Of a stretch of 64,000 bases of DNA, positions 11,501 through 18,587 are shown in pieces. The DNA is from DASZQL01 sp964391865. GTDB lineage: Bacteria > Planctomycetota > Phycisphaerae > Phycisphaerales > UBA1924. Each line of letters opens with the position of its first letter. The first letter of the stretch is position 1. Where the stretch lies: contig CAYMNQ010000006.1 of assembly GCA_964391865.1 (NCBI GenBank), positions 289,293 to 353,292 on the forward strand, written 5' to 3'. Made by a program: the position numbers and the translations under genes. Under the pieces are notes generated by a model, which saw only the letters and a program-made list of their open reading frames with translations, had not been told where the DNA came from and made no database searches.

Positions 11501-12400
11501 CTCCCCGCGGGCACCACGCTCTCCGCCGGCACGCAGAACCCCGACGGCTCTTGGACCCTCGCGCCGAATCAACTCGCGGGTCTGACCCTCACGCCGCCCC
11601 CGAACTACACCGGCACGTTCACGCTGACGATCGACGCCACCAGCACCGACGGCGCCAGCTCCGCGACGACGACCACGCACATCGATATCGAAGTCACCGC
11701 GCCGCCGCCCGCGCCCCCGCCGCCTGTCGCGCCCGCCCCGCCGACGCCGCCCGCTCCGACGCCGATCGTCGTCGATCCGGCACCGCCGCCCCCGATCACG
11801 GAAGAGCCCGCGCCGCAGCCGCCCCCGCCCGCTCCGCCCGTCAACGAAAACCCCGTGCCGGGACCATCCGGGCCGTCGAGCGAGCCCGCCGCCCCGCCGC
11901 CGATCGAATGGAGCGAGAGCGACTTCGACAGCGTGCGCGCCGCCGCGAACGCGGAAGCCGCCATCGACCGCGTCAGCACCGGGCTTGGCGAGTTGATCGC
12001 CGCCGACGAGCCGATCGCGTTCGACACCGCTGATCTCGCGGACATCCCCGAGCAGATCCGCGAACTCGAGCAGATCGTCATGATGCAGCCGAGCGACGCG
12101 CCGGTGCCGGTGAACATCGACCCAGACGACGCCGTCGAGCTCTACCAGCTCGCGCTCGACGATGCGCCGCCGCACGAACCAACCAACTCAACGAGCGACC
12201 CGCTCGTCAGCGCCGCACGCGACGCGGACCCTCAGTCCAATCAAACCGATGACCAGCCCGCGCGCGAGGAAGCGACCCTCGCCCCCGCGCGCCCCGAGTC
12301 CGTCGGCGTGCTCACCGCGCTCTGGGGTCTCGTGCGCAGTCTCGCCGGCACCCAGCGCCTCGACCCGCCGCCCACGAGCGACAACCGCCGCAAGCACTGA
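5600..12400 (+). CDS. Giant LEPR-XLL surface protein with RTX and Ig-like repeats
   Basis: 2266 residues. Residues 33-41 are LEPRILLSG, the LEPR-XLL motif known from the N-terminus of very long planctomycetal and gammaproteobacterial proteins; it follows a basic start (MSRRKKPK) instead of a standard signal peptide. Residues about 55-1000 are RTX-type calcium-binding nonapeptide blocks (GGxGNDxxx) alternating with segments like DTVSYSDITTGGVTVNLNTG and NFENVTGT. Residues about 1087-1170 are a cadherin-like domain (LNEDGTV to GTDTFTYSIDD). Then come eight Ig-like repeats of about 108 residues (VADAPTLSAADxTGxEDSAI to TSADGASTAT; 9109-11696). A Pro-rich linker (about 2035-2110) and an acidic tail ending in a basic stretch close it. 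It is probably exported and Ca-stabilised, acting in adhesion or as a surface layer. It heads a run of genes with gaps of 42 bp or less. Confidence 0.88.
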   Translation: MSRRKKPKISPPAPNPGAPGAVPDRPRFHSDALEPRILLSGTWVDADTGAPLAGPTSGDDAYTGTSGSDSAAGGLGDDSLSGLAGNDSLDGGQGNDDLFGGDGDDILTGGTGDDNLLGGNDNDLLTGGDGNDTIDGGAGTDTVSYSGATAGVTVDLNTAGPQNTGGAGIDTITNVENITGSAHADNLTAANAGSTIDAGAGNDIVTGGNSADTLIGGSGDDIIDGGGGNDIITGGNDNDTITGGAGNDSLDGGSGNDTFIALDGDGNDVIIGGTGTDTVTFAGVTTGGVNANLAAGTATSNAGTDSLSQIENITGTEQDDILSGNSGNNAFSGGGGDDFITGGTGNDALDGGAGIDTVNYADITTGGVTVNLTTGAVSGSGGTDTVSNFENVIGTGQNDNITGNTADNTLQGGGGADTLSAGAGNDTLDGGTGNDVLLGGTGDDSIDGGGGTDTISYSDITAGGVTVDLNTGTATGAGGNDTFTNIENITGSNQADTLIGNSSANTISGGSGDDLILGGIGNDILTGGSGTDTVSYTDITTGGVTVNLNTGAATGAGGTDTLSQFENVTGTGFADVITGNSSANTIIAGAGNDIIDAGGGNDLVYGGAGDDNLIGGSGTDTVSYSDITTGGVTVNLTTGSATGAGGTDTLSQFENVTATDFADVITGSSGTNTIIAAAGNDSISAGSGNDVVYAGTGDDVIDGGSGTDLLSYSDITAGGITLNMNAGTVTGAAGNDSFSHFENVTATSFDDIITGNSSANTITAGAGNDTVSAGDGNDVIYAGTGDDSIDGGTGTDTLNYSDITGGGVTVDMTSGTATGAAGNDTFTNIENITGSNQDDVIAGNAGANTINAGAGNDLVSGGLGNDNLVGGSGTDTVSYADVTTGGVTINLATGSATGAGGNDAISQFENVVGTGQNDSITGDNNANTLIGGAGNDAIDGGGGNDILDGGLGSDILTGGTGTDTADYSAHPGAIHANLAAGTVVSGADTDTLSGIEVIRGSAHDDTFTLGNAAAGAVYTIDGGGGSANILDIAQLGRASVQMTPGGGVITVELPGGGTATVNFTNIQRVILADADFDPRPAPPTAAPLSVGLNEDGTVTTAPVIDPAHLASGRAFITNVSTPANGSVTLNADGTFTYTPAPNFSGTDTFTYSIDDVCGTTTATVTMNVTGVADAPTLSAADSAGLEDAPIAINISAALTDSSEVLSVRVSGLPSGASLSAGTANPDGSWTLTPAQLPGLTVTPPNNYSGTMTLTIDATSADGASTATTSTTLDVEVTGVADTPAVSAANVTGAEDSAIALNLSAAVTDSSETLSVRVSGLPSGASLSVGTQSPDGSWTLTPAQLSSIAITPPANFSGPMSLTLEATSAEAGTTASSSTTFTVDVTGVADAPTLSAMHASGPEDTPIPVTINAAPTDPSETVTVRLSGMPAGSTFSAGSANPDGSWTVASAQLPGLALTLPEHYSGTVTLTVAATSTDGASTATTTTAIQVNGIATADAPILSVSDAAGFEDAPIALNISAALTDTSETLSIRVAGLPSGSTLSAGTSNPDGSWTLAPADLAGLTLTPPPNYSGTMSLTVAATSEDGSSTATISSTMQVNVAAIADVPNLTAADVTGNEDSAIALNISASLADSSETLSLTINGVPSGATLSAGTQNPDGSWSLAPADLAGLTVTPPANYAGSFALTIAATSSESMSSATTTANINVTVAGVADAPTLSVADVTGAEDSAIALNLSAALTDSSESLAVRITGVPSGASLSAGTQEPDGSWSLAPADLAGLSITPPPDYSGLISLIIDATSTDGGSTATTTGTIAVNISGVADAPTLAVLDATGTEDAPVALNIIAALADSSETLSVRVTGLPSGASLSAGTANPDGSWSLTPAQLAGLTITPPPDYSGTMSLTISATSADGSSAATTSAALSVTIEGVADAPTLIAVDASGTQNTAIALNLSAALTDSSEALTLDITDLPAGTTLSAGTQNPDGSWTLAPNQLAGLTLTPPPNYTGTFTLTIDATSTDGASSATTTTHIDIEVTAPPPAPPPPVAPAPPTPPAPTPIVVDPAPPPPITEEPAPQPPPPAPPVNENPVPGPSGPSSEPAAPPPIEWSESDFDSVRAAANAEAAIDRVSTGLGELIAADEPIAFDTADLADIPEQIRELEQIVMMQPSDAPVPVNIDPDDAVELYQLALDDAPPHEPTNSTSDPLVSAARDADPQSNQTDDQPAREEATLAPARPESVGVLTALWGLVRSLAGTQRLDPPPTSDNRRKH
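9109..11696 (+). repeat. Eight tandem Ig-like repeats (about 324 bp each) in the giant gene
   Basis: Eight in-frame copies begin near each GVADAPTL or variant (first codons near 9109, 9433, 9757, 10078, 10405, 10729, 11053 and 11374). Each carries the same order of motifs: ADAPTL, an ED acidic pair, ALTDSSETLSVRVSGLPSG, NPDGSWTL, then an aromatic PPPNYSGTM turn. Near identity of many stretches at DNA level makes copy-number change by recombination likely. Confidence 0.85.
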
Positions 12401-12442
12401 CCGACCCCGCCGAACACAGCGAACCCGCGAAGAAGTGACGCC

Positions 12443-12859
12443 ATGCTCAACACCACGCCCAGCACAACCGACGCCGCCGACGCCGTGCTCCTCCAGGAGC
12501 TCGAAAAGAGCACGCAGGACGCCGTCATCCGAGGCAGGGCGCACGTGCGCCTGAACGTCCGTTCGCGCATCATCGTCCAGTCCGCCGATCACAGCCGCCG
12601 CGCCCTCGCGCGGCTCGAAGGCGTCACCGGCGACGTCTCCCGCGGCGGGTGCCAGCTCCTCCTCTCCGCGCCGCTCGCGGTGGGGGACTTCTTCCTCCTC
12701 ACCTTCGACCGCGCCGCCCTCGACATCCCGCCCACCTTCGCCCGCTGCGTCCGCGCCCGATTCATCCGCGAAGACGCCTTCGAAGCGGGCCTCTCCTTCC
12801 TGAACCCCGTCGATCTCCCGAGCGCCGTCAGCGCCCCGCCGCAGAACACCGTGATCTAA
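12443..12859 (+). CDS. PilZ-domain protein (c-di-GMP receptor candidate)
   Basis: 138 residues. Residues 36-40 (RLNVR) give the RxxxR element and residues 64-69 (DVSRGG) the [DN]xSxxG element of PilZ domains, which bind cyclic di-GMP. The remainder (LLLSAPLAVGDFFLLTF, then FEAGLSFLNP) completes the small beta barrel. No membrane segment. It lies 42 bp after the giant gene and 7 bp before the GAF-HlyD gene, so it is probably co-transcribed with both; the simplest inference is c-di-GMP control of export or placement of the surface protein. A link with the flagellum (YcgR-like) is the alternative, since the operon is embedded in flagellar genes. Confidence 0.85.
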   Translation: MLNTTPSTTDAADAVLLQELEKSTQDAVIRGRAHVRLNVRSRIIVQSADHSRRALARLEGVTGDVSRGGCQLLLSAPLAVGDFFLLTFDRAALDIPPTFARCVRARFIREDAFEAGLSFLNPVDLPSAVSAPPQNTVI

Positions 12860-12866
12860 CCCGCGC

Positions 12867-14741
12867 ATGCCGACCCGGCAGACCCGCCAACCCGAAGCAG
12901 TCGCCGCGCCGCCCGAAGCGCCGCCGGATGTCTTCGCGCGCCTCAGCCGCGCCGCGCGCTCGAACGACTCCCCTCGCCGCTTCTGCGCCGAAGCCGCCAG
13001 CGCCATCGCCGCCCACTTCGGCGCCTCCGCCGTCCTCGTCACCGTCTTCGGCTCGGCGGGCGAGCAGATCAGCGAATCATGCATCGACCCCGGCGCGGGC
13101 CGCTGGTCCGCGCGCCTCGACCGCGAAACGCTCGCCGCCCAGGCGCAGGGCCGCTCCGTCGCCCGCGTCTTCGCCGGCGCGGGCGGCACGCCCTCCTGCG
13201 CCCTCGTCTCCGCGCCCATCTTCGCCGCCGACGGCGTGTCGGGCGGCATCGCGGTCCTCGCCCCCTGCACAAGCCGCCCGCGCGCCGAGCGCCTCGCCGC
13301 CGAGCTCTCCGCCGTCAGCGCCCATGTCGCCAACCTCCTCACGCTCCGCGCCGCCGCCCGCGCCGACGAGTCTCCCCGCGCCGGCGCGTCCATCGCGCGC
13401 ATCCTGAACAAGGCCAGCACCTACCGCTCGCTCGACGAATTCGCCTTTGCCATCGCCAACAGCCTCCGCACCAAGTTCGAGTGCGACCAAGCCGCCTTCG
13501 CCGAGGTCCGCCGATCGCACGCCGTCCTTCGCTCCATCTCCGGCATGGACGAACTCCCGCGCCGCAGCCCGGGCGTCCACGCCATGCTCCAGGCGATGGA
13601 CGAATGCGCCGACCTGAAGCGCTCCATCATCGCCGGCCCAGGAGCCGAGAATCCCCGCGCCCGGCTGCACACGCAGTGGTCCGGCGCGATCGGCGGCGGG
13701 AGCGTCCTCTCCGTCCCCATCGGCACCGAGAACGGCGCGCCCAGCGCCGTCGTCAGCCTCCGCCGCCCCGGCTCGCGCCCCTTCACCGCCGACGAACTCC
13801 GCGCCGCCGAAGAACTCGTCGTGCCGCTCGCCGCCGCCGTCCCGCTCGTGCGCGACGCCACCATGGGCCCCATCGCGCGCACCCGCCGCGCCATCGCGCT
13901 GGGCACGTCGAAACTCTTCGCGCCCACCGCCCTCGGCCGCAAGCTCCTCGCGCTCGTCGCCCTCGCCGCGCTCGGGTGGGTCGCGCTCGGCTCGATGCCC
14001 ATGTCCCTCACGCTCCCGTGCACCGTCGAGCCGATCGAGCGCCGCGTTGCCGGCTCGCCCGCCGCCGGCCGCCTCGCCGAAGTCTTCGTGCGCCCGGGCG
14101 ACGCCGTCGCAGCCGGCGCGCCGCTCCTCCGCATGGACACGCGTGAGCTCGAACTCGAACGCCAATCGCTCGACGCCGAGCGCCTCGCCGCGGAGATTGA
14201 ACTCGCCCGCGCCGTCGCCGCGAATCAGACTGCCGACGCCCGCCTCCTCGGCGCCCGGGCGCGTCTCGCGCAGGACCGCCTCGCCCTCGTCGATCACAAA
14301 ATCGCCGAGAGCACCATCCGCGCTACCCTCACCGGCATCGTCATCGAAGGCGACCTCCAGCCCCGCGTCGGCGAGATGATCGCGCCGGGCGAGCCCCTCA
14401 TCACCATCGCCGCAGTGGGCAGCGGCGCGCTCCGCCTCGAACTCACCGCCCCCGAGCGTCTCATCACCGAACTCCCCGCCGGCGCGACGATCGAACTGCA
14501 GACCCACGCGCGCCCCGAATCGATCATCCACGCCGAACTCGCACGCGTCGCCCCCTCCGCCGTCGTCCGCGCCGGCCGATCCGTTTTCATCGCCAAAGCC
14601 GACCTCACGCACGCCCCCGACTGGCTCCGCCCCGGTATGGAGGGCGTCGCGCACGTCCACATCGGCGAGCGCCGCGTCGCGTGGGCGCTCTTCCACCGAC
14701 TCGCTGACTCACTCCGCCTCGCCGCCTGGCCCAACCCATGA
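12867..14741 (+). CDS. Double-GAF protein fused to an HlyD-type adaptor
   Basis: 624 residues with an unusual order: two GAF-like sensory domains (about residues 20-165 and 180-330), one membrane helix (about 360-378, LLALVALAALGWVAL), then a biotinyl-lipoyl/HlyD adaptor part (VEPIERRVAGSPAAGRLAEV, a short coiled coil at 425-480, then a second lipoyl half with GIVIEGDLQPRVGEMIAPGE) and a beta-barrel-like tail. By topology the GAF part is cytoplasmic and the adaptor periplasmic. Membrane-fusion adaptors bridge inner-membrane transporters to outer-membrane exits; a cytoplasmic sensor on such a protein is rare. The stop overlaps the next start (ATGA at 14738-14741), so translation is probably coupled to the M50 gene. 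Confidence 0.8.
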   Translation: MPTRQTRQPEAVAAPPEAPPDVFARLSRAARSNDSPRRFCAEAASAIAAHFGASAVLVTVFGSAGEQISESCIDPGAGRWSARLDRETLAAQAQGRSVARVFAGAGGTPSCALVSAPIFAADGVSGGIAVLAPCTSRPRAERLAAELSAVSAHVANLLTLRAAARADESPRAGASIARILNKASTYRSLDEFAFAIANSLRTKFECDQAAFAEVRRSHAVLRSISGMDELPRRSPGVHAMLQAMDECADLKRSIIAGPGAENPRARLHTQWSGAIGGGSVLSVPIGTENGAPSAVVSLRRPGSRPFTADELRAAEELVVPLAAAVPLVRDATMGPIARTRRAIALGTSKLFAPTALGRKLLALVALAALGWVALGSMPMSLTLPCTVEPIERRVAGSPAAGRLAEVFVRPGDAVAAGAPLLRMDTRELELERQSLDAERLAAEIELARAVAANQTADARLLGARARLAQDRLALVDHKIAESTIRATLTGIVIEGDLQPRVGEMIAPGEPLITIAAVGSGALRLELTAPERLITELPAGATIELQTHARPESIIHAELARVAPSAVVRAGRSVFIAKADLTHAPDWLRPGMEGVAHVHIGERRVAWALFHRLADSLRLAAWPNP

Positions 14742-16888
14742 CGAACACCGCGACGACCAGCCCGCGCCTCGCGCAGCGCCTCTCCGGCGCGGTCGTCTCG
14801 CTCCGCGCCGACCTGGACTTCAGCCGCCACGTCTTCGCCGACGGCCCGGCCTACGTCGTCCGCGATCCCATCAACTTCAAGACCCACCGCTTCTCCGCCG
14901 CCGACTACCGCATCCTCCTCGAACTCACGAGCGAGCGTCCGCTCCGCGACATCTTCGAGTCTCTCGCCGCCGCGCGCGTCATCGACCGCGCCTCCGACGA
15001 AGAACCCTTCTACGAGTTCATTCTATCGCTCCACCGCCTCGGCCTGCTGAGCCTCCCCGTGAACGACGGCGCTTCGCTCTACGACCGCTACCAGCGCCGC
15101 CGCGCCGCCGAAGCGCGCTCGCGCTGGCTCAGCATCCTCTCCTTCCGCGTTCCCATCTGCGACCCCAGCGCTTTCCTCCGCGCGACCGCGCACGTGGTCC
15201 GCCCGCTCTTCAGCCTCTGGGCCGTCATCGCGTGGGCGCTGCTGATGCTCGCCGCCGGTTCCGTCGCCGCCGCGCGCTGGGACGAACTCACCGCGCCCGT
15301 CCTCTCCATCTTCCAGTTCGAGAACCTCGCGCTCCTCTGGATCATCCTTGTCGTGCTGAAAATCCTGCACGAGTTCGGGCACGCCTACGCCTGCCGGATC
15401 CTCGGCGGGCACGTCCCCGAGATGGGCGCGATGTTCGTCATCTTCACCCCCTGTGCCTACGTCGACGCTTCCGACTCTTGGCGTTTCCCCAGCCGAAAGC
15501 ACCGCATCGCCGTCATCCTCGCCGGCATGTACGTCGAATCAATTATCGGCGCGCTCGCGATGTTCGTCTGGGCGGGCACCACGCCCTCGCTCATCAACAC
15601 CATCGCGTACCAGGTCATCATCCTCAGCACCATTGTCACCCTGGGCTTCAACCTCAACCCGCTCATGCGCTTCGACGGCTACTACCTCTTCAGCGACCTC
15701 CTCAATATTCCCAACCTCCGCCAGCGCGCCGAGGACCGGCTGCTCGACTGGTTCAACCGCCTCGCGCTGGGCCTCCCCATGCCCACCCTCGCCGAGGGCC
15801 GCGCCCGCGCGGCATTCCTCCCAATCTTCGGCGCCGCGTCGATCATCTACCGCGTGATGCTCACGCTCGGGATCGCGGGGATCGTCGCCCACAAGGCCGG
15901 CGTCCCGGGCCTGCTGCTCGGCGGCGCGTTCGCCGGCACATTCTTCGCCCGCGGTTCGTTCCGCACGCTCCGCTACCTCTGGGCCTCGCCGCGCACCGCG
16001 CCCGTCCGTGTTCGCGCCGCGCTCGCGGGCTTCGCGCTCGCCGCCGGCGCGCTCATCGCCCTCGCCGCGGCGCCCGTCTCGCTCCCCCACACCGCCACCG
16101 GCGTGCTCGACCGCGAGCGCGTCTTCACCGCCCGCGCAGCCTTCCCCGCGCGCGTCGCCGAAGTCAGCGCCGCCGCGGGAGATTCGATCGCCGCCGGCGC
16201 GCCGCTCATCCGCCTCGAGAATCCAGACGTCCAGTTCCAACCCGCCATCGCCGCCAGCGAACTCCGCGTGATCGAGATCGGGCTCGTGCGCGAACTCTCG
16301 CCCCGCGGTGCCCGCGCGCCGACCGCCCCCGCGATCGACGAGCCCGCCCGTCGCGCCGCCGTCCATCGCCTCGCCGACGCCCAGCGCCGCGCCGAGTCAC
16401 TTCTGATCACCGCCCCGCTCGACGGCGTCGTCACCGAAGACTCCCTCGCCCGCCCCGGCGCGTGCGTGCAGCCCGGCGCGCCCCTCGCCACCGTCGTCGC
16501 CGGCGGCTGGATCGCCCGTTTCCTCCTCCCCAGCGAAGACCTTCAGCAACTGCGCATCACCGTCGGCAACCGCGCCGCCTGCCGTGCCATCGCCGACCCG
16601 AGCCTCACGCTCGGCGGCGTCGTGAAGAGCATCGCCCCCGCCGCCTCGCGCCGTATCGACCTCTTCGAACTCACCGACCAGGCCGGCGGCGACATCCCCC
16701 TGGTCCCCGGCACCCGCGACGCCGCACGCTCATACGTCGAGATCACCATCGCTCTCGACGAACAGCCGCACTTCGCGCTGAGCCGCTCCGCCACGCTCAA
16801 GCTCTCGCTCCCCGGCACGCCGCGCACGCTCGCGGCCCACGCCGCCCGTTTCGCCCGCCGATTCATCAGCGACCTCCGCACCGAATAA
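14738..16888 (+). CDS. M50 site-2-type metalloprotease fused to HlyD-like adaptor
   Basis: 716 residues. Residues 27-105 resemble the PqqD-like/winged N-terminal region of putative peptide zinc metalloproteases (AYVVRDPINFKTHRFSAADY). Helices cover about 155-350. The zinc site is complete: HEFGH at 211-215 and NPLMRFDGYY at 307-316, D313 being the expected third ligand. Helices at about 350-445 lead to a lipoyl/HlyD-like C-terminal half (DRERVFTARAAFPARVAEVS, LITAPLDGVVTEDSLARPGA). M50 family enzymes cut substrates within the membrane; in peptide export clusters related proteins stand beside HlyD adaptors. Here it may process or help move the giant LEPR-XLL protein, but no substrate is proven. 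The start overlaps the previous stop by 4 bases. Confidence 0.87.
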   Translation: MTNTATTSPRLAQRLSGAVVSLRADLDFSRHVFADGPAYVVRDPINFKTHRFSAADYRILLELTSERPLRDIFESLAAARVIDRASDEEPFYEFILSLHRLGLLSLPVNDGASLYDRYQRRRAAEARSRWLSILSFRVPICDPSAFLRATAHVVRPLFSLWAVIAWALLMLAAGSVAAARWDELTAPVLSIFQFENLALLWIILVVLKILHEFGHAYACRILGGHVPEMGAMFVIFTPCAYVDASDSWRFPSRKHRIAVILAGMYVESIIGALAMFVWAGTTPSLINTIAYQVIILSTIVTLGFNLNPLMRFDGYYLFSDLLNIPNLRQRAEDRLLDWFNRLALGLPMPTLAEGRARAAFLPIFGAASIIYRVMLTLGIAGIVAHKAGVPGLLLGGAFAGTFFARGSFRTLRYLWASPRTAPVRVRAALAGFALAAGALIALAAAPVSLPHTATGVLDRERVFTARAAFPARVAEVSAAAGDSIAAGAPLIRLENPDVQFQPAIAASELRVIEIGLVRELSPRGARAPTAPAIDEPARRAAVHRLADAQRRAESLLITAPLDGVVTEDSLARPGACVQPGAPLATVVAGGWIARFLLPSEDLQQLRITVGNRAACRAIADPSLTLGGVVKSIAPAASRRIDLFELTDQAGGDIPLVPGTRDAARSYVEITIALDEQPHFALSRSATLKLSLPGTPRTLAAHAARFARRFISDLRTE

Positions 16889-16902
16889 AGGAACCGCCCG
16901 CC

Positions 16903-17790
16903 ATGCCCGCCGCCCTCGCGCTTGCCGCGCTCATCCTCGCCGCCGACCCCACGCCGATCGCCGCGCCACCGCTCTACCCGCGCGACGAAGTCCTGCGCCA
17001 GCCGTCCATCTCGGGCGAGTTCATCGTGCCGGGCATCACGCGCCCCGCGCGCGACGTCATGAAGTCCGCCCCGCTCGACGAGCCGCTGCTCGAAGTCTGC
17101 GTGCGCGAGGGCGACCGTGTGACCGCGGGGCAACTGCTCGCGCGCCTCGATGACCGAGTCGCCGCCGCCGCCGTTGACGCCGCCCGCGCCATCAGCCAGC
17201 GCCGCGGCGACCTCGACGCCGCCAAAGCCGAGTTCGACGCCGCCTCCCGCGCGCTCATGCGTCTCGAACGCCTCGCGATCGAAAGCAGTTCAACCCCCTC
17301 CGAACTCGACGACGCCCGCGCCCGCGCCGAGACGGCCAGCGCCGCGATCCTCACCGCGCAGGAACGCCAGCGCGAAGCACTCGCCAGCCTCCGCGTCGAG
17401 GAAGCCCGCCTCGAAAGCCACCGCATCCGCGCGCCGTTCGACGGTGTCGTCACCAGCATCCTCGCGCAGCCCGGCGCGGCGCTCCAGATCGGCGACCCCA
17501 TCGCCCGCGTCATCGCGCTGAGCACCCTCCGCGCCGACCTCCACCTCCCCGCCGCCCGTCTCGCGCACCTTAAAGTCGGCGGTCCGATCCAACTCCACGC
17601 CGGCGCGCCGATCAACGCGACGGTCGACGCCACCATCAGCAGCATCGAACCCATCATCGACGCCGCCACCGGCACCATCCGCTGCGCCGTCGAAATCCCA
17701 AACCCCAGCGGCCAATGGCCCGCCGGTTTCGCGGTAGTCCCGGCCGCGCCGCCCGCACCCCTTGCGACGCCCGAACCTTCGTTGGAATAG
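16903..17790 (+). CDS. HlyD/RND-type periplasmic adaptor subunit
   Basis: 295 residues from ATG 16903, preceded by AAAGGA at a good distance. A short hydrophobic N-terminus (MPAALALAALILAADPT) can serve as a signal peptide. Then come a lipoyl half (SAPLDEPLLEVCVREGDRVT), a coiled coil at about residues 85-160, the second lipoyl half (HRIRAPFDGVVTSILAQPGA) and a beta barrel (LRADLHLPAARLAHLKVGG). This is the layout of membrane-fusion adaptors. It is the third adaptor-bearing protein in a row and the last gene of the insert before fliN (162 bp further on). No inner-membrane RND pump or ABC protein accompanies it. Confidence 0.85.
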   Translation: MPAALALAALILAADPTPIAAPPLYPRDEVLRQPSISGEFIVPGITRPARDVMKSAPLDEPLLEVCVREGDRVTAGQLLARLDDRVAAAAVDAARAISQRRGDLDAAKAEFDAASRALMRLERLAIESSSTPSELDDARARAETASAAILTAQERQREALASLRVEEARLESHRIRAPFDGVVTSILAQPGAALQIGDPIARVIALSTLRADLHLPAARLAHLKVGGPIQLHAGAPINATVDATISSIEPIIDAATGTIRCAVEIPNPSGQWPAGFAVVPAAPPAPLATPEPSLE

Positions 17791-17952
17791 GGTGTCCTGG
17801 GACAGCGCCGCGCAATTCCCGCGCTCCCCGCGCCGATTCCGCCGATTCCTCGCGCGAAAACATGACGCTCCCGTCCCCGCCGCGCCGATAACACCCCTCG
17901 GACGAAACGGACCGCGCGGGGACACCGCGCCGACGAAGCGAGGCAGGACGCC

Positions 17953-18438
17953 ATGAGCGAAGAGACCCCCGCACCAAACCCAGCGCCGACCCCGGGCGAC
18001 GCGACATCGGCCGACACCCCGCCCGATCCCGCCGACCTCGGCGCCGCCGACGCGCTCGCCGCCGCGCAAGCCGCGGTCGAAGCGCTCCGCAGCGCGACGG
18101 GCGCCGATGCCGCGGACCCGGCCCCGAGCGCCGCCGCCGAGCCCGGTGCCTTCAAGCTCCCCGACTTCTCTCCGGCCGCCGCCGCCGAACTCCCCGCCGG
18201 CATCGACATGCTGGGCGACGTGATGCTCCACGTCAAAATCGAGCTCGGCCGCACGCGCATGCTCGTCGAGGACGTCCTCCAGCTCAACCCCGGCTCCGTC
18301 GTCGAACTCGACAAGCTCGCCGGCGACCCCGTCGATATCTTCGTCAACGATCGCCCCGTCGCCCGCGGCGAAGTCCTCGTCCTTAACGACAACTTCTGCG
18401 TCCGAATCAACGAAATCCTCTCACCCAACTCGGACTAA
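17953..18438 (+). CDS. fliN: Flagellar motor switch protein FliN
   Basis: 161 residues. An Ala/Pro/Asp-rich N-terminal half (about residues 1-75) precedes the SpoA/FliN domain (LGDVMLHVKIELGRTRMLVE, VLQLNPGSVVELDKLAGDPV, DIFVNDRPVARGEVLVLNDN, then FCVRINEI). FliN forms the C-ring with FliM and FliG and takes part in switching and export. No FliM gene is visible in the window, though FliN needs it. The gene is separated from fliL by the 12-kb surface-protein block. Confidence 0.95.
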   Translation: MSEETPAPNPAPTPGDATSADTPPDPADLGAADALAAAQAAVEALRSATGADAADPAPSAAAEPGAFKLPDFSPAAAAELPAGIDMLGDVMLHVKIELGRTRMLVEDVLQLNPGSVVELDKLAGDPVDIFVNDRPVARGEVLVLNDNFCVRINEILSPNSD

Positions 18439-18587
18439 CACGCAATCGCACTCGCCGCGCAGCGCCGAGATAACGAGACGCGACGCGTCAGCGAGCGATC
18501 TTCGCCCCAGCCAATCAAGTCACGCGCAGCAATTGATTCCCCCGCGATCACCATCGGCGACGGAGTCGCCAGAAAAACGAGGCCAGG

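Noticed and set aside
12867..17790. A classical type I secretion or RND efflux operon
   Set aside because: Adaptors are present but no ABC transporter, RND pump or TolC gene is seen in or next to the block.
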